DNA of 43,237 bases from Thermomicrobiales bacterium. Lineage in GTDB: Bacteria; Chloroflexota; Chloroflexia; Thermomicrobiales; UBA6265. A program made the position numbers and the translations under genes. Positions 35,270 to 42,540 of this stretch are shown piece by piece (position 1 is the first letter of the stretch; each line of letters opens with the position of its first letter). Under the pieces are notes generated by a model, which was not told the DNA's origin, did no database searches, and saw only the letters and a program-made list of their open reading frames with translations. The stretch lies in NCBI GenBank assembly GCA_023957115.1, contig JAMLHN010000035.1, forward strand, positions 1 to 43,237. The letters are read 5' to 3'.

Positions 35270-36009
35270 TCGAACGACCGTCGTGGTCGCGCAACCAGAT
35301 GGATATCGAGCGTGCTTTGCTGTGCTTCCTCCATGTGCAACTGCATGGCCGCTCGCGCGCCGTCGATATCGCCGACACGAATTGCATCGACGAGCCCCTG
35401 ATGCGAACGAGCAAAATCCCTGAGCGTCATGATGATCGGGTGTTCGTCAGGAAGGCCTTCCAGGATTGGCACTTCATCCATCAACGAGTCCAGGGCGCGC
35501 CACTGGCCAAAGACAAGGCTCCAGTGTTTCACCAGGCGTCCATGCTGCGAATACGTGCATAGCAAGGTATGGAACTCTGTGTCGATCTCGAACAGTCGTC
35601 CGAAGTCCCGGCGTTCGCTTTGCTCACGCATCTGGTCGACAATCGATTGCAGCTGGCTGACCTCTCCGGGAGAGGCGCGCTGCGCCACGAGCCCCGCAGC
35701 GAGCGTTTCCAGGGCGTCGCGAAGACTAAAGAGCTCCCGAATGTCGCGCTCGCTGACCGTCGCCACGAACGCGCCCTTGTGCGGAATCGACTCGAGAAGC
35801 CCCTCATACTCGAGCTGCCGGATGGCCTCTCGAATCGGCAATCGGCTCACGCCGAGCTCTTTTGCCAGATCCTGCTCGACGATGCGCTGACCGGGCTTGA
35901 GGCTGCCGGAGCTTATGGCGTCCCGCAGCGACTCGACAACGCTCAATCGGAGCGGGCGGTGCGAGGGTGCATTCTTGACTTTGCCGTTCGGCGGAGCATC
36001 GAGTTCCAT
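35266..36009 (-). CDS. GntR family transcriptional regulator (FadR/FCD type)
   Basis: 247 residues. The N-terminal winged helix includes LRDAISSGSLKPGQRIVEQDLAKELGVSRLPI and LEYEGLLESIPHKGAFVA (about residues 28-85). The all-helical FCD ligand domain follows, with the metal/ligand pattern of Asp and His residues (FEIDTEFHTLLC, DEHPIIMTLRD, HQGLVDAIRVGD). FCD members usually sense organic or sugar acids. It lies inside the operon, 5 bases after the KdgD-like gene and overlapping the phosphotriesterase-like gene. The inverted repeats at 37889-37918 upstream of the operon are candidate binding sites. Confidence 0.93.
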   Translation of the reverse strand: MELDAPPNGKVKNAPSHRPLRLSVVESLRDAISSGSLKPGQRIVEQDLAKELGVSRLPIREAIRQLEYEGLLESIPHKGAFVATVSERDIRELFSLRDALETLAAGLVAQRASPGEVSQLQSIVDQMREQSERRDFGRLFEIDTEFHTLLCTYSQHGRLVKHWSLVFGQWRALDSLMDEVPILEGLPDEHPIIMTLRDFARSHQGLVDAIRVGDIDGARAAMQLHMEEAQQSTLDIHLVARPRRSFE

Positions 36010-36014
36010 CGTCG

Positions 36015-36983
36015 CTACCTCAGCAGAAGATTTGTGCGCGACTTGCCAGAGACGTCGGCTGCAAGCTCGAGCCCTCGTTCGAGAAGCGCAGAGAGATCAT
36101 CCCGATCCTCAGGTTTGAGGGGGATCAGCGGTGCCCGAGGGTCACCGATGGGGAGATTGCGTATCGCCAGCGCGGTTTTGTTGATCGAAACGCCATAGCC
36201 TACTTGCCGCTCCCGGAGCGCTTTCAGCGGCCGGAAGAATTCGTCCAAGATCCGCTCCACAAGCTCGGTGTCACCACGTGCAAGCGCATCGTCGAATGGC
36301 CATGCGAGTTCCGGGAGAAAGTCGATTCCTCCTGGGGAGTAGCTCCGAACGCCGTGCTCCAAGTAGGCGGGCGCCCAGGTTTCGGCAACTGGCATCCCGT
36401 TGCCGAGCAGGAATCGATCTCCCAGGTCTGTCCGCAGCGAATCGATTATGGCCAAATCGCCTGTACCGTCCTTCAATCCGATCACATTTGGAATTGCCGC
36501 GAGCCTGAGAATGGTTTGGCGGTCCAGCCGGGCCCCCTCGCGCTGATAGATGAGCACCGCGATATCGACTGACTCGGCGATCGTTCGATAGTGATCGAAC
36601 AATCCGTCTGGCGGCCCTGCGGTTAGGTATGGCGGAAAGATCAGAATTCCATCAGCACCAAGCGCGGCAGCAGTCTGCGCCATCGAGCGTGCCATGCGCG
36701 TGCCATAGCCCACGCCGGCGATGACTGGAACACGGGCGCCGACCGCCTGAACAGCGGTTTCCACGATCCTGGCGTACTCATCGAGGTCGAGTGACCACAC
36801 TTCTCCGGCGCCACAGGCGGGAAAGCAACCAGCCGGAGATCGTCCGGCCGGGTCGAACACCCAGTCGAGATGCTCCCTGAGTCGTGGCAGGTCGATCTCG
36901 CCTTCGGCTGTGAATGGGGTCGAAAGAAACGATTGGAGGCCGACGACTTGCAATGCAACGTCATCGTGTGCGCGAACCGTCAA
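36015..36983 (-). CDS. DapA-family lyase, 5-dehydro-4-deoxyglucarate dehydratase-like (KdgD-like)
   Basis: 322 residues, TIM barrel of the dihydrodipicolinate synthase family. Schiff-base Lys171 in IGLKDGTGD and the general-base Tyr146 in VLIYQRE are present. FPACGAGEVWSLDLDEY and FLLGNGMPVAE are closest to 5-dehydro-4-deoxyglucarate dehydratase, which dehydrates and decarboxylates the keto sugar acid to 2-oxoglutarate semialdehyde. Other family members are aldolases, so the reaction is not certain. The TTG start overlaps the stop of the creatininase-like gene (TTGA) and has AGGGAG upstream. A keto-deoxy sugar acid intermediate would fit product formation by the SelA-like ammonia-lyase. Confidence 0.88.
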   Translation of the reverse strand: MTVRAHDDVALQVVGLQSFLSTPFTAEGEIDLPRLREHLDWVFDPAGRSPAGCFPACGAGEVWSLDLDEYARIVETAVQAVGARVPVIAGVGYGTRMARSMAQTAAALGADGILIFPPYLTAGPPDGLFDHYRTIAESVDIAVLIYQREGARLDRQTILRLAAIPNVIGLKDGTGDLAIIDSLRTDLGDRFLLGNGMPVAETWAPAYLEHGVRSYSPGGIDFLPELAWPFDDALARGDTELVERILDEFFRPLKALRERQVGYGVSINKTALAIRNLPIGDPRAPLIPLKPEDRDDLSALLERGLELAADVSGKSRTNLLLR

Positions 36984-37870
36984 CGCTGCGCTCCCTCGTC
37001 TTCAGGACCGAAGAATGGCGGGCGGTGATGGTCTCGCCGCGGACGCTTCTCTCGCCGGCGAAACTCCCTAACCAGTTCCACAAATCGGTCGATCGTGACA
37101 TCGAAGATGTCGCTCCCCTTTTCGAGCGTGGCTAGAGAAGCATCCCCCACTACGCCTGTATCGGAGAAGCTGCTCCACCACTCCATCATGGCAACGGGGG
37201 AGTTGACCGCTCGCCGAAAGAACTGTGATTCGGGAATGTTGTAGTCACGCACGGCCGAGTCCATCTGCACGCGATCGCGGTCGAAGTGAAGATAGAGCGA
37301 GGTTTCCCACTCGCAGGCGTGGCTGATGGGAGATTCGACGATCTCGTTGACCTCGCCACGCACGATGTTCAAGTACATGAACGAGGCGCAAAGCGCGCCG
37401 GTCTCGATCACGGTTTTTCGCGCAACCAGGTCGAGAAGCGCAGTGTTGGAACCATGGCCCGAAACCAGAAGGATGCGCTCGAATCCGTGATACGCGAGAC
37501 TCCGGGTGATGTCTCCCAGGTAGTTGATGAGATTGGCGACATCGATTCCGATTGTGCCGGGGAAATCGATGTGGTGCCAGTTGAACCCATACGGGACCAC
37601 CGGCATGACGAGCGCATCATCTGGAGCGCGGCGGCCGACTTCTTCTGTCACCGATCCGATCAGGAAGTTGTCCGTGTCGAGCGGGAGATGATGCCCGTGT
37701 TGCTCGACGGTTCCAACCGGAAGGATCACAACCGGTTGACGTTCGATCGCGTCCCGAATCTCTGGCCAGGTGAGATCCGAATACATGTACGGTCGGCGGA
37801 CTGACACAAGCTCCCTCGTCTTCTCCACGGAAGCGCGGCCAGCAGTTCGAGACCACGCCTCTGTATCCAT
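36980..37870 (-). CDS. Creatininase family amidohydrolase
   Basis: 296 residues. The metal-site motif GTVEQHGHHLPLDTDNFL (about residues 53-70) gives Glu, His and Asp ligands; SGHGSNTALL adds a His; and ISHACEWETS supplies the remaining Glu. Creatininases open cyclic amides; relatives hydrolyse formamides of cofactor precursors. About 28 residues precede the usual domain start (MYSDLTWPEI), so Met29 is an alternative start. First gene of the tight run in cluster B, directly behind an AT-rich region with inverted repeats. Opening of a lactam or cleavage of an amide of the imported compound is likely; the substrate is unknown. Confidence 0.9.
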   Translation of the reverse strand: MDTEAWSRTAGRASVEKTRELVSVRRPYMYSDLTWPEIRDAIERQPVVILPVGTVEQHGHHLPLDTDNFLIGSVTEEVGRRAPDDALVMPVVPYGFNWHHIDFPGTIGIDVANLINYLGDITRSLAYHGFERILLVSGHGSNTALLDLVARKTVIETGALCASFMYLNIVRGEVNEIVESPISHACEWETSLYLHFDRDRVQMDSAVRDYNIPESQFFRRAVNSPVAMMEWWSSFSDTGVVGDASLATLEKGSDIFDVTIDRFVELVREFRRREKRPRRDHHRPPFFGPEDEGAQR

Positions 37871-37971
37871 TTCATCAATTTATCAATTCAATATAGATCA
37901 TATTGTATCCAATTACAACGAATTTGCATACCGCCACTCGCAAGACCTTGTCTTCGGAAAACCCTAGCGGG
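37871..37971 (-). promoter_or_regulatory. Cluster B operator/promoter region with inverted repeats
   Basis: This AT-rich gap contrasts with the surrounding sequence. It contains CAATAT-agatc-ATATTG (37889-37905) and, overlapping it, TTGTA-tccaat-TACAA (37903-37918), both perfect inverted repeats in their arms. The second resembles the GT/AC-rich half sites of FadR-type GntR operators. Read on the minus strand, TACAAT (37902-37907) could be a -10 box, which would place the repeats across the promoter of the creatininase-led operon. A clear -35 was not found. Confidence 0.5.
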
Positions 37972-38790
37972 CTAGCTGAGGTGATAAAAATGCGAGGCGG
38001 TTCCGCCGAAGAGGAGGTCGATTGCCTCCTCGCCCAGGAAGGAAAGCGTGTTCCGAGGAAGGTCGAGGGCGTTGCGGTACCCCTCTCGACCAGAAACCGG
38101 AGGATAGTCGCTCCCCCACATCATCCGTTCTGGGCCGAATGCACTCACTGCATCCACCAATCGATCGCGCTGCGCCCGAATGAACGGCGTGGACGCGCCG
38201 TCGAATCTTGCACCGCGAGGAAGCAACTCACCAAGTCCATGAAATCTAAGAAAGAGATTCGGGCAACTGGCCAGCTTGAGAAGCTCATCGAAGACTGTAT
38301 CTTCGAATTCGATCCCCGAGGGGGTACCACCGTCGCGTCCGAGATGCTCGATAACGATGGGAAGGGCAGGAAGCTCATCGAGCACCGACCGAAAGTGCGG
38401 CGTGAGGTAGTCGATGGTACTTCCATTGCAACTCACAGAGAGTCCAAGCTCGTCAGCACGCCGCCAGATCGCCAAGGGGTCGCTGCCCGCTGAACGCGTC
38501 GATGCCTCGAGCCGGACTCCACGCGCTCCCGCGTTCGCGAGCCGTTGCATGTCCACCGTTGCATTCGGGTCGGCAGCATTGACCATGACCACCGGAGCAA
38601 ACTTTCCCGGATATCGCTGGCTTGCCTCCAAGATCTCACGATTGTCGAACTGGCCGAACATCTGGATCAGTACCGCATTGTCCACTCCATTGCGTCTCAT
38701 CTGAAAAAGGAGCGGCTCAATAGGTTCATACCAGAGACTGGATATATGACAGTGGCTGTCTACAATTCTCGCGCGCGCCGGTTGCCCCAC
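37972..38790 (-). CDS. Amidohydrolase family protein (Amidohydro_2 type TIM barrel)
   Basis: 272 residues. Metal motif VDSHCHIS (Asp11, His13, His15) opens the barrel; IVIEHLGRDGG carries the next His; and MMWGSDYPPVSG near the end supplies the catalytic Asp. This is the pattern of the branch containing 2-pyrone-4,6-dicarboxylate lactonase, sugar lactonases and decarboxylases. Starts at GTG 38790 with GAGGGG upstream. It lies 101 bases upstream of the creatininase-led operon on the same strand and may be read through into it or have its own promoter. A second lactonase-like activity beside the phosphotriesterase-like protein suggests several ring-opening steps. Confidence 0.87.
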   Translation of the reverse strand: MGQPARARIVDSHCHISSLWYEPIEPLLFQMRRNGVDNAVLIQMFGQFDNREILEASQRYPGKFAPVVMVNAADPNATVDMQRLANAGARGVRLEASTRSAGSDPLAIWRRADELGLSVSCNGSTIDYLTPHFRSVLDELPALPIVIEHLGRDGGTPSGIEFEDTVFDELLKLASCPNLFLRFHGLGELLPRGARFDGASTPFIRAQRDRLVDAVSAFGPERMMWGSDYPPVSGREGYRNALDLPRNTLSFLGEEAIDLLFGGTASHFYHLS

Positions 38791-38855
38791 AGTGTCCCCT
38801 CTTACTCACAGGCCCAAGTCGACGATAGCAGTTCTACCTCATGTGATCGGATTGA

Positions 38856-39325
38856 CGGCGCGGCGCGGCGCGATTGGCTATTGAGGAACACTTGCCCGAT
38901 ATCGTCTTGCTCGAGTCCGGATGCCCGGCCAAGACGGAATACCGCTTGCGCGTCAATTCAAGGGTCGCTATTCGAGCGTCAAAGTCAGTATGCTGTCGAT
39001 TCATGACGACGTTGACTATGTCGCGCGCAGCCTTGAAGCGGGCGCAGATGGGTTCCTGCTCAGGCGTGCGAGTCCCGCCGAGCTGGAAGTCGAAATTCGC
39101 GCTGTCCACCGTGGAAAGAAGATCGCCTCCCCTTCGCTTGTGAGCGATCTCATCTTGAATTTCACCAATCTCAAGCAACAAGAAACGGGAGAAGCATTCG
39201 CGCTTTCGGCCATTGAACTCGATATTCTCAGGAAGATATTCCGTGGAGCGACATACCACGACCTGCAACGATTGCGAAATGTATTGCCGACCATGGGGAC
39301 CGTCGTGCTCGGCAACCACGAGTGA
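38856..39325 (+). pseudogene. Remnant of a NarL/LuxR-type response regulator
   Basis: Receiver-domain sequence can be followed across two frames: AIEEHLPDIVLLESG, then after a shift near 38921 MPGQDGIPLARQFK, SVLSIHDD-like text (SMLSIHDDVDYVARSLEAG), and ADGFLLRRASPAELEVEIRAVHRGKKIASP. The usual phospho-acceptor Asp position reads Glu/Ser (VLLESGMPG). The first strand of the receiver is missing. The C-terminal helix-turn-helix (LSAIELDILRKIFRGATY) decays and ends without the second half. Truncated, frameshifted and missing its key residue, it is not a working regulator. No partner kinase nearby. Confidence 0.8.
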
Positions 39326-39326
39326 G

Positions 39327-39356
39327 ATTCTTCACTTCGTTCAGAATGACAGAAAT
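39327..39356. repeat. REP-like dispersed repeat, second copy
   Basis: GATTCTTCACTTCGTTCAG followed by AATGACAG resembles the sequence at 27001-27026 and the widespread intergenic repeats with a TTCGCTTCG...GAATGAC core. It lies immediately behind the response regulator remnant, again at a site of gene decay. Confidence 0.5.
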
Positions 39357-39408
39357 GGGGCCTGGCACTACGTTCAATAGCCACTGTAGCTAGGCAATTG
39401 GAAATCAG

Positions 39409-40110
39409 TCAAGTTGTGGAAGCGACCCAGTCGAAGCCTACAGGATCTATCCAGTCGGGTGCTCTGAACGGAACCCCATACGCTCGACACAGATTGCGGT
39501 CCACGATGACATTGGACTTCAGCGGCAAGCCGGATGTGTAGTCCGCCCCCGCCTCCTTGAGTCGATCTTCGAGCAACCATTTCGCCTTCCACGCGAACGG
39601 GTTGAGTCGTTCCTCGGCGTTGGACAACCCGGTCATGGTGTAACCGGCGAACGGCCAGCTGCCGTCGGGGTTTCTTGCGGCCAGCGAGGCCGCCGGGGCG
39701 TGGCAAAGCAGCGCCAATAGTCGACCGGAGGCGAGCCGCTTGGTCAGCAGCGCACCAGCGATCTCGTCGACGGCAAGGTCTTCCATCGGTCCGTGCCCTC
39801 CGGAGTAGAACACGACGTCGAAGTCGTCGGGGTCCATCTCGGAGAGATTGGCTGGATGCGCCACTATGAGGGCAAGCTGGTCCAGCTCATCACGAAGCTC
39901 CTTGGCTCGTGATGGGAAGACACCACCTCTGAGACCAAGGCCAAGCTGGTCGACGACCGGTTGCTTGCCGCCAGGCGTGGCAAGCATGGCGTCCCAGCCG
40001 GCCCCAGTGAACAAGGTGTAGGGAACGACGAACTCCTCGGCCCAGAACCCCGTTGGATGTTCTGTGCCATCTTTTGGCGTCCAGACCCGAGCCGCCGAAA
40101 GAACCGGCAA
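39409..40110 (-). CDS. DJ-1/PfpI family protein (Hsp31-like), N-terminus uncertain
   Basis: 233 residues as called. The nucleophile elbow is LLALLCHAPAA with Cys136-His137, and FYSGGHGPMEDL is the Hsp31-like substrate/oxyanion loop; HPTGFWAEEFVVPY is the family's N-terminal block. Members are glyoxalases/chaperones or deglycase-like stress proteins in the cytoplasm. The only start codon in frame is TTG 40110, which lies inside the first beta strand and has no ribosome site; the frame upstream reads KTSVLPVLSAARVW before an in-frame TGA. The true start may be lost or shifted by a base change, so the gene may be damaged at its 5' end. Confidence 0.8.
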   Translation of the reverse strand: MPVLSAARVWTPKDGTEHPTGFWAEEFVVPYTLFTGAGWDAMLATPGGKQPVVDQLGLGLRGGVFPSRAKELRDELDQLALIVAHPANLSEMDPDDFDVVFYSGGHGPMEDLAVDEIAGALLTKRLASGRLLALLCHAPAASLAARNPDGSWPFAGYTMTGLSNAEERLNPFAWKAKWLLEDRLKEAGADYTSGLPLKSNVIVDRNLCRAYGVPFRAPDWIDPVGFDWVASTT

Positions 40111-40312
40111 AACGCTGGTCTTCGAGAAAGCCTCTCACTCGGTATGGTTCCAATCGCTTCAGCGTCCGTAGAGCGCCGTGCGCAACGCTTCTGCCAGTTC
40201 TGGGGTTGCCGGGCAGGTCTCACCAATTCGTCGCGATCCGGGATTTGGTGGCAAGCGCGGAGATTCCTCGGGCGTATTCGACACCGGTACCGAAATCGAT
40301 GAGGTCCACCCG

Positions 40313-42232
40313 CTAGCCGGCGGGCGGTTCCGGACTTTCTCCAGGGCCGAGATTCAAGAACATCGGGTCCACCGTCATCAGGTAGAACGCCGGTGATCCA
40401 TCCGGGTAGTAGATCATATCGACGAGTTGGAGATAGGTCTTGCCGGGAAACTGGCTCCCCCGGTTTCGATCCCATTCTTCAACCCGCAATGCAATGAGCT
40501 GCCGGCGTGTGAAATCGATGTTTCCGATTCCGCCAATACGCGCTCGGTCCTGAAGCGGAGAATCGTAAAAATAGAACTGCGGGAAGATATACGCGCCATT
40601 GAAGTCGCCGGTCATGAGCAGCTCATCGAACTCGCCGGCGTGCGCCGTGAAGTAGTCGGAAATCGGCCTCGGTCCGTACTGCCAACCCCAATAGTCGGCT
40701 GCTATGAGAGGATAGTCGGCCTGGGGCCCTCGCTGGAACCAGACGCCCCACGCGAGCGCCAGAACGGCAACGGCTGTGCCCACCAGGGCCATGGCCCGCG
40801 GCAAATCGATCCGGTTCAGCAATAGTGCGATTCCCTTGAATGCGCCACCGACGAGAAAGGGGATCACGATGGCGGCCCAGAACGTCGAGATCGTATAGGG
40901 CAGATCCTGCGGCGGACGGCTGATTGCATCTGGAATCGGGTAGAGGACCGCCAGCAACGCGAAAATGAAGAGATACCGGGTCTCCGGTTGTTTTCTCAGG
41001 AACCATATGGAACCGATGCCGATGACCAGCAACGGCAATAGATAGGGAAACAACTCTCCGGCGCCGATGATCGAATGCCGGTTGATGTACCAGTCCTCTC
41101 CCTTTCGAAAGAGATAGTCGTAAGAGAAGAAACTCGGATAGGTGCTGAGCCGATCGGTCAGGGTCTCGATGCTAAGCGTGCCGGCCTGCTTCTCATTGAG
41201 CCGATCCCAATAGCGTTCGTCGGTTCGTGCCAGCCAGGCATGCGGCAGCATGGTGATCACCGCGGTGGCGCCAAAGCCGATCACCCACCGATAGGATCTC
41301 CAGCTCAGCCGGTTCCAGACGATCTCCGCGACACAAACGGCGGTCACGAAGACCGGCACCGCAATGACAAAAGAGAGATGACCGTATCCGGCCACCCCCG
41401 CGATGAAACCGGCCAGGATCGCCTGACCCAACCGCTCGTCCTGCCGGGCTCGAATCCAGAGCCAGGTGGCAATCATCAGACCGCAGAACGACGCTCCGTG
41501 GCCGAAATTGATACGCGCGAAGTGGATCACCACCGGTTGGGTTCCGGCAATGAGTACGGGAACGATGGCGTATGGCACGCGCAACCGGCGCAGCGCGAGG
41601 TAGGCAAAGAAGAGACCGACGCCAATATAGACAGACGATGCGAAGCGGACGGCGAACTCGTCCAGTCCGAGCAGGGCTACAAACGGCCATGTCGAATAGA
41701 CCGGCAACGCTCCGAGCAAGGGCGTTTCGAAGTGGGTGTAGAAGATCCGCAGAAACTGAAAATTCGCTTCGCCGTTGAACGCTCCCGCCGCCTGCAGGCC
41801 GATCATGGCTTCGTCGCTGAACAGGTTGGGAGGATTGCTCCGAAGGTCGCGCGCATAGAACACGACGACCATTGCCGCAATGATCAGCGCAGCCGGAGCG
41901 ACCGCCAGGACGGACGCCCGGTCCAGCGAAAGATCGAGGGATGCGCGCACGCTGGGGCGTTTCACCAGCGGCCGTCTCGCCGGCGCCGCAACCGCGGCGG
42001 CTGAGGGCACAGGGGCCGGATCCGCGACGGCCGCCGGAGTACCGTAGGCAATCCAGATACCAGAGGCAAGGACCGCCAGCGTCACGATCAGCAGACCGAG
42101 TCCCGGTCCGGCGATCAGGGATCCGGCCACCGCGGCGATGAGCACGCCGAGGGCAATCAGCAGCTGGTTGACCGAGGGCCGGTCGTGCATGGTTGCCGGG
42201 CGCACACTCTCAGATTCGGCTCGATGGGCCAA
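40313..42232 (-). CDS. Membrane glycosyltransferase, GT39/ArnT-like
   Basis: 639 residues, strongly hydrophobic. Two N-terminal membrane segments (about residues 24-60) are followed by a Pro/Ala/Arg-rich linker, then about ten more segments. After the third segment comes LRSNPPNLFSDEAMIGLQAAG, with the Asp-Glu pair in the first outer loop that is catalytic in polyprenyl-phosphate-sugar-using enzymes. The C-terminal 150 residues (from about 490) are a soluble outer domain. It would transfer a sugar from a lipid carrier to protein or envelope glycan outside the membrane. Donor and acceptor unknown. It stands alone, next to tRNA genes. Confidence 0.82.
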   Translation of the reverse strand: MAHRAESESVRPATMHDRPSVNQLLIALGVLIAAVAGSLIAGPGLGLLIVTLAVLASGIWIAYGTPAAVADPAPVPSAAAVAAPARRPLVKRPSVRASLDLSLDRASVLAVAPAALIIAAMVVVFYARDLRSNPPNLFSDEAMIGLQAAGAFNGEANFQFLRIFYTHFETPLLGALPVYSTWPFVALLGLDEFAVRFASSVYIGVGLFFAYLALRRLRVPYAIVPVLIAGTQPVVIHFARINFGHGASFCGLMIATWLWIRARQDERLGQAILAGFIAGVAGYGHLSFVIAVPVFVTAVCVAEIVWNRLSWRSYRWVIGFGATAVITMLPHAWLARTDERYWDRLNEKQAGTLSIETLTDRLSTYPSFFSYDYLFRKGEDWYINRHSIIGAGELFPYLLPLLVIGIGSIWFLRKQPETRYLFIFALLAVLYPIPDAISRPPQDLPYTISTFWAAIVIPFLVGGAFKGIALLLNRIDLPRAMALVGTAVAVLALAWGVWFQRGPQADYPLIAADYWGWQYGPRPISDYFTAHAGEFDELLMTGDFNGAYIFPQFYFYDSPLQDRARIGGIGNIDFTRRQLIALRVEEWDRNRGSQFPGKTYLQLVDMIYYPDGSPAFYLMTVDPMFLNLGPGESPEPPAG

Positions 42233-42313
42233 CGATTTGCCTCCAGATGTCGGCGATGAGATTCGAGAACGTTACTGTCGGTAGATATTCTGGCCTCTTC
42301 CGTCGCGGATTGC

Positions 42314-42319
42314 TAGAAT
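42314..42319 (+). promoter_or_regulatory. Possible -10 box of tRNA-Ser(CGA)
   Basis: TAGAAT six bases before the tRNA is identical to the -10 of tRNA-Asp. The upstream 18-base distance holds no good TTGACA match, and the spacing to the gene is short, so a longer precursor or another promoter is possible. Confidence 0.4.
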
Positions 42320-42325
42320 AGCGCC

Positions 42326-42417
<92 letters not shown>

Positions 42418-42441
42418 GCAGAATCGCAGCGCCAGAACCAG

Positions 42442-42531
42442 GGAAGGGTCGCATAGTTTGGCCTAGTGCGCGCGACTGGAAATCGCGTAGACGGTAATGC
42501 CGTCTCGTGGGTTCGAATCCCACCCCTTCCG
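42442..42531 (+). tRNA. tRNA-Ser (anticodon GGA)
   Basis: Acceptor GGAAGGG pairs with CCCTTCC; anticodon stem CGCGA/TCGCG around CTGGAAA gives GGA (reads UCC/UCU); long variable arm with GACGGTAATGCCGTC; T arm with loop TTCGAAT; discriminator G. CCA not encoded. The D stem (GCAT/GTGC) has a U-G pair. It ends 9 bases from the convergent kinase gene. Confidence 0.93.
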
Positions 42532-42540
42532 CCGCCAGAA

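Noticed and set aside
29268..37870. Creatinine degradation operon (creatininase plus creatinase)
   Set aside because: The KdgD-like, SelA-like and Gfo genes have no place in creatinine breakdown, sarcosine oxidase is missing, and the M24 protein differs from creatinase at key sites.
39864..40475. 203-codon minus-strand frame spanning the DJ-1 start and the glycosyltransferase end
   Set aside because: Arg- and Pro-rich product with no motif; overlaps two better genes.
41075..42004. 309-codon plus-strand open frame opposite the glycosyltransferase gene
   Set aside because: The opposite strand encodes clear membrane segments; this frame gives low-complexity polar sequence with no family features.
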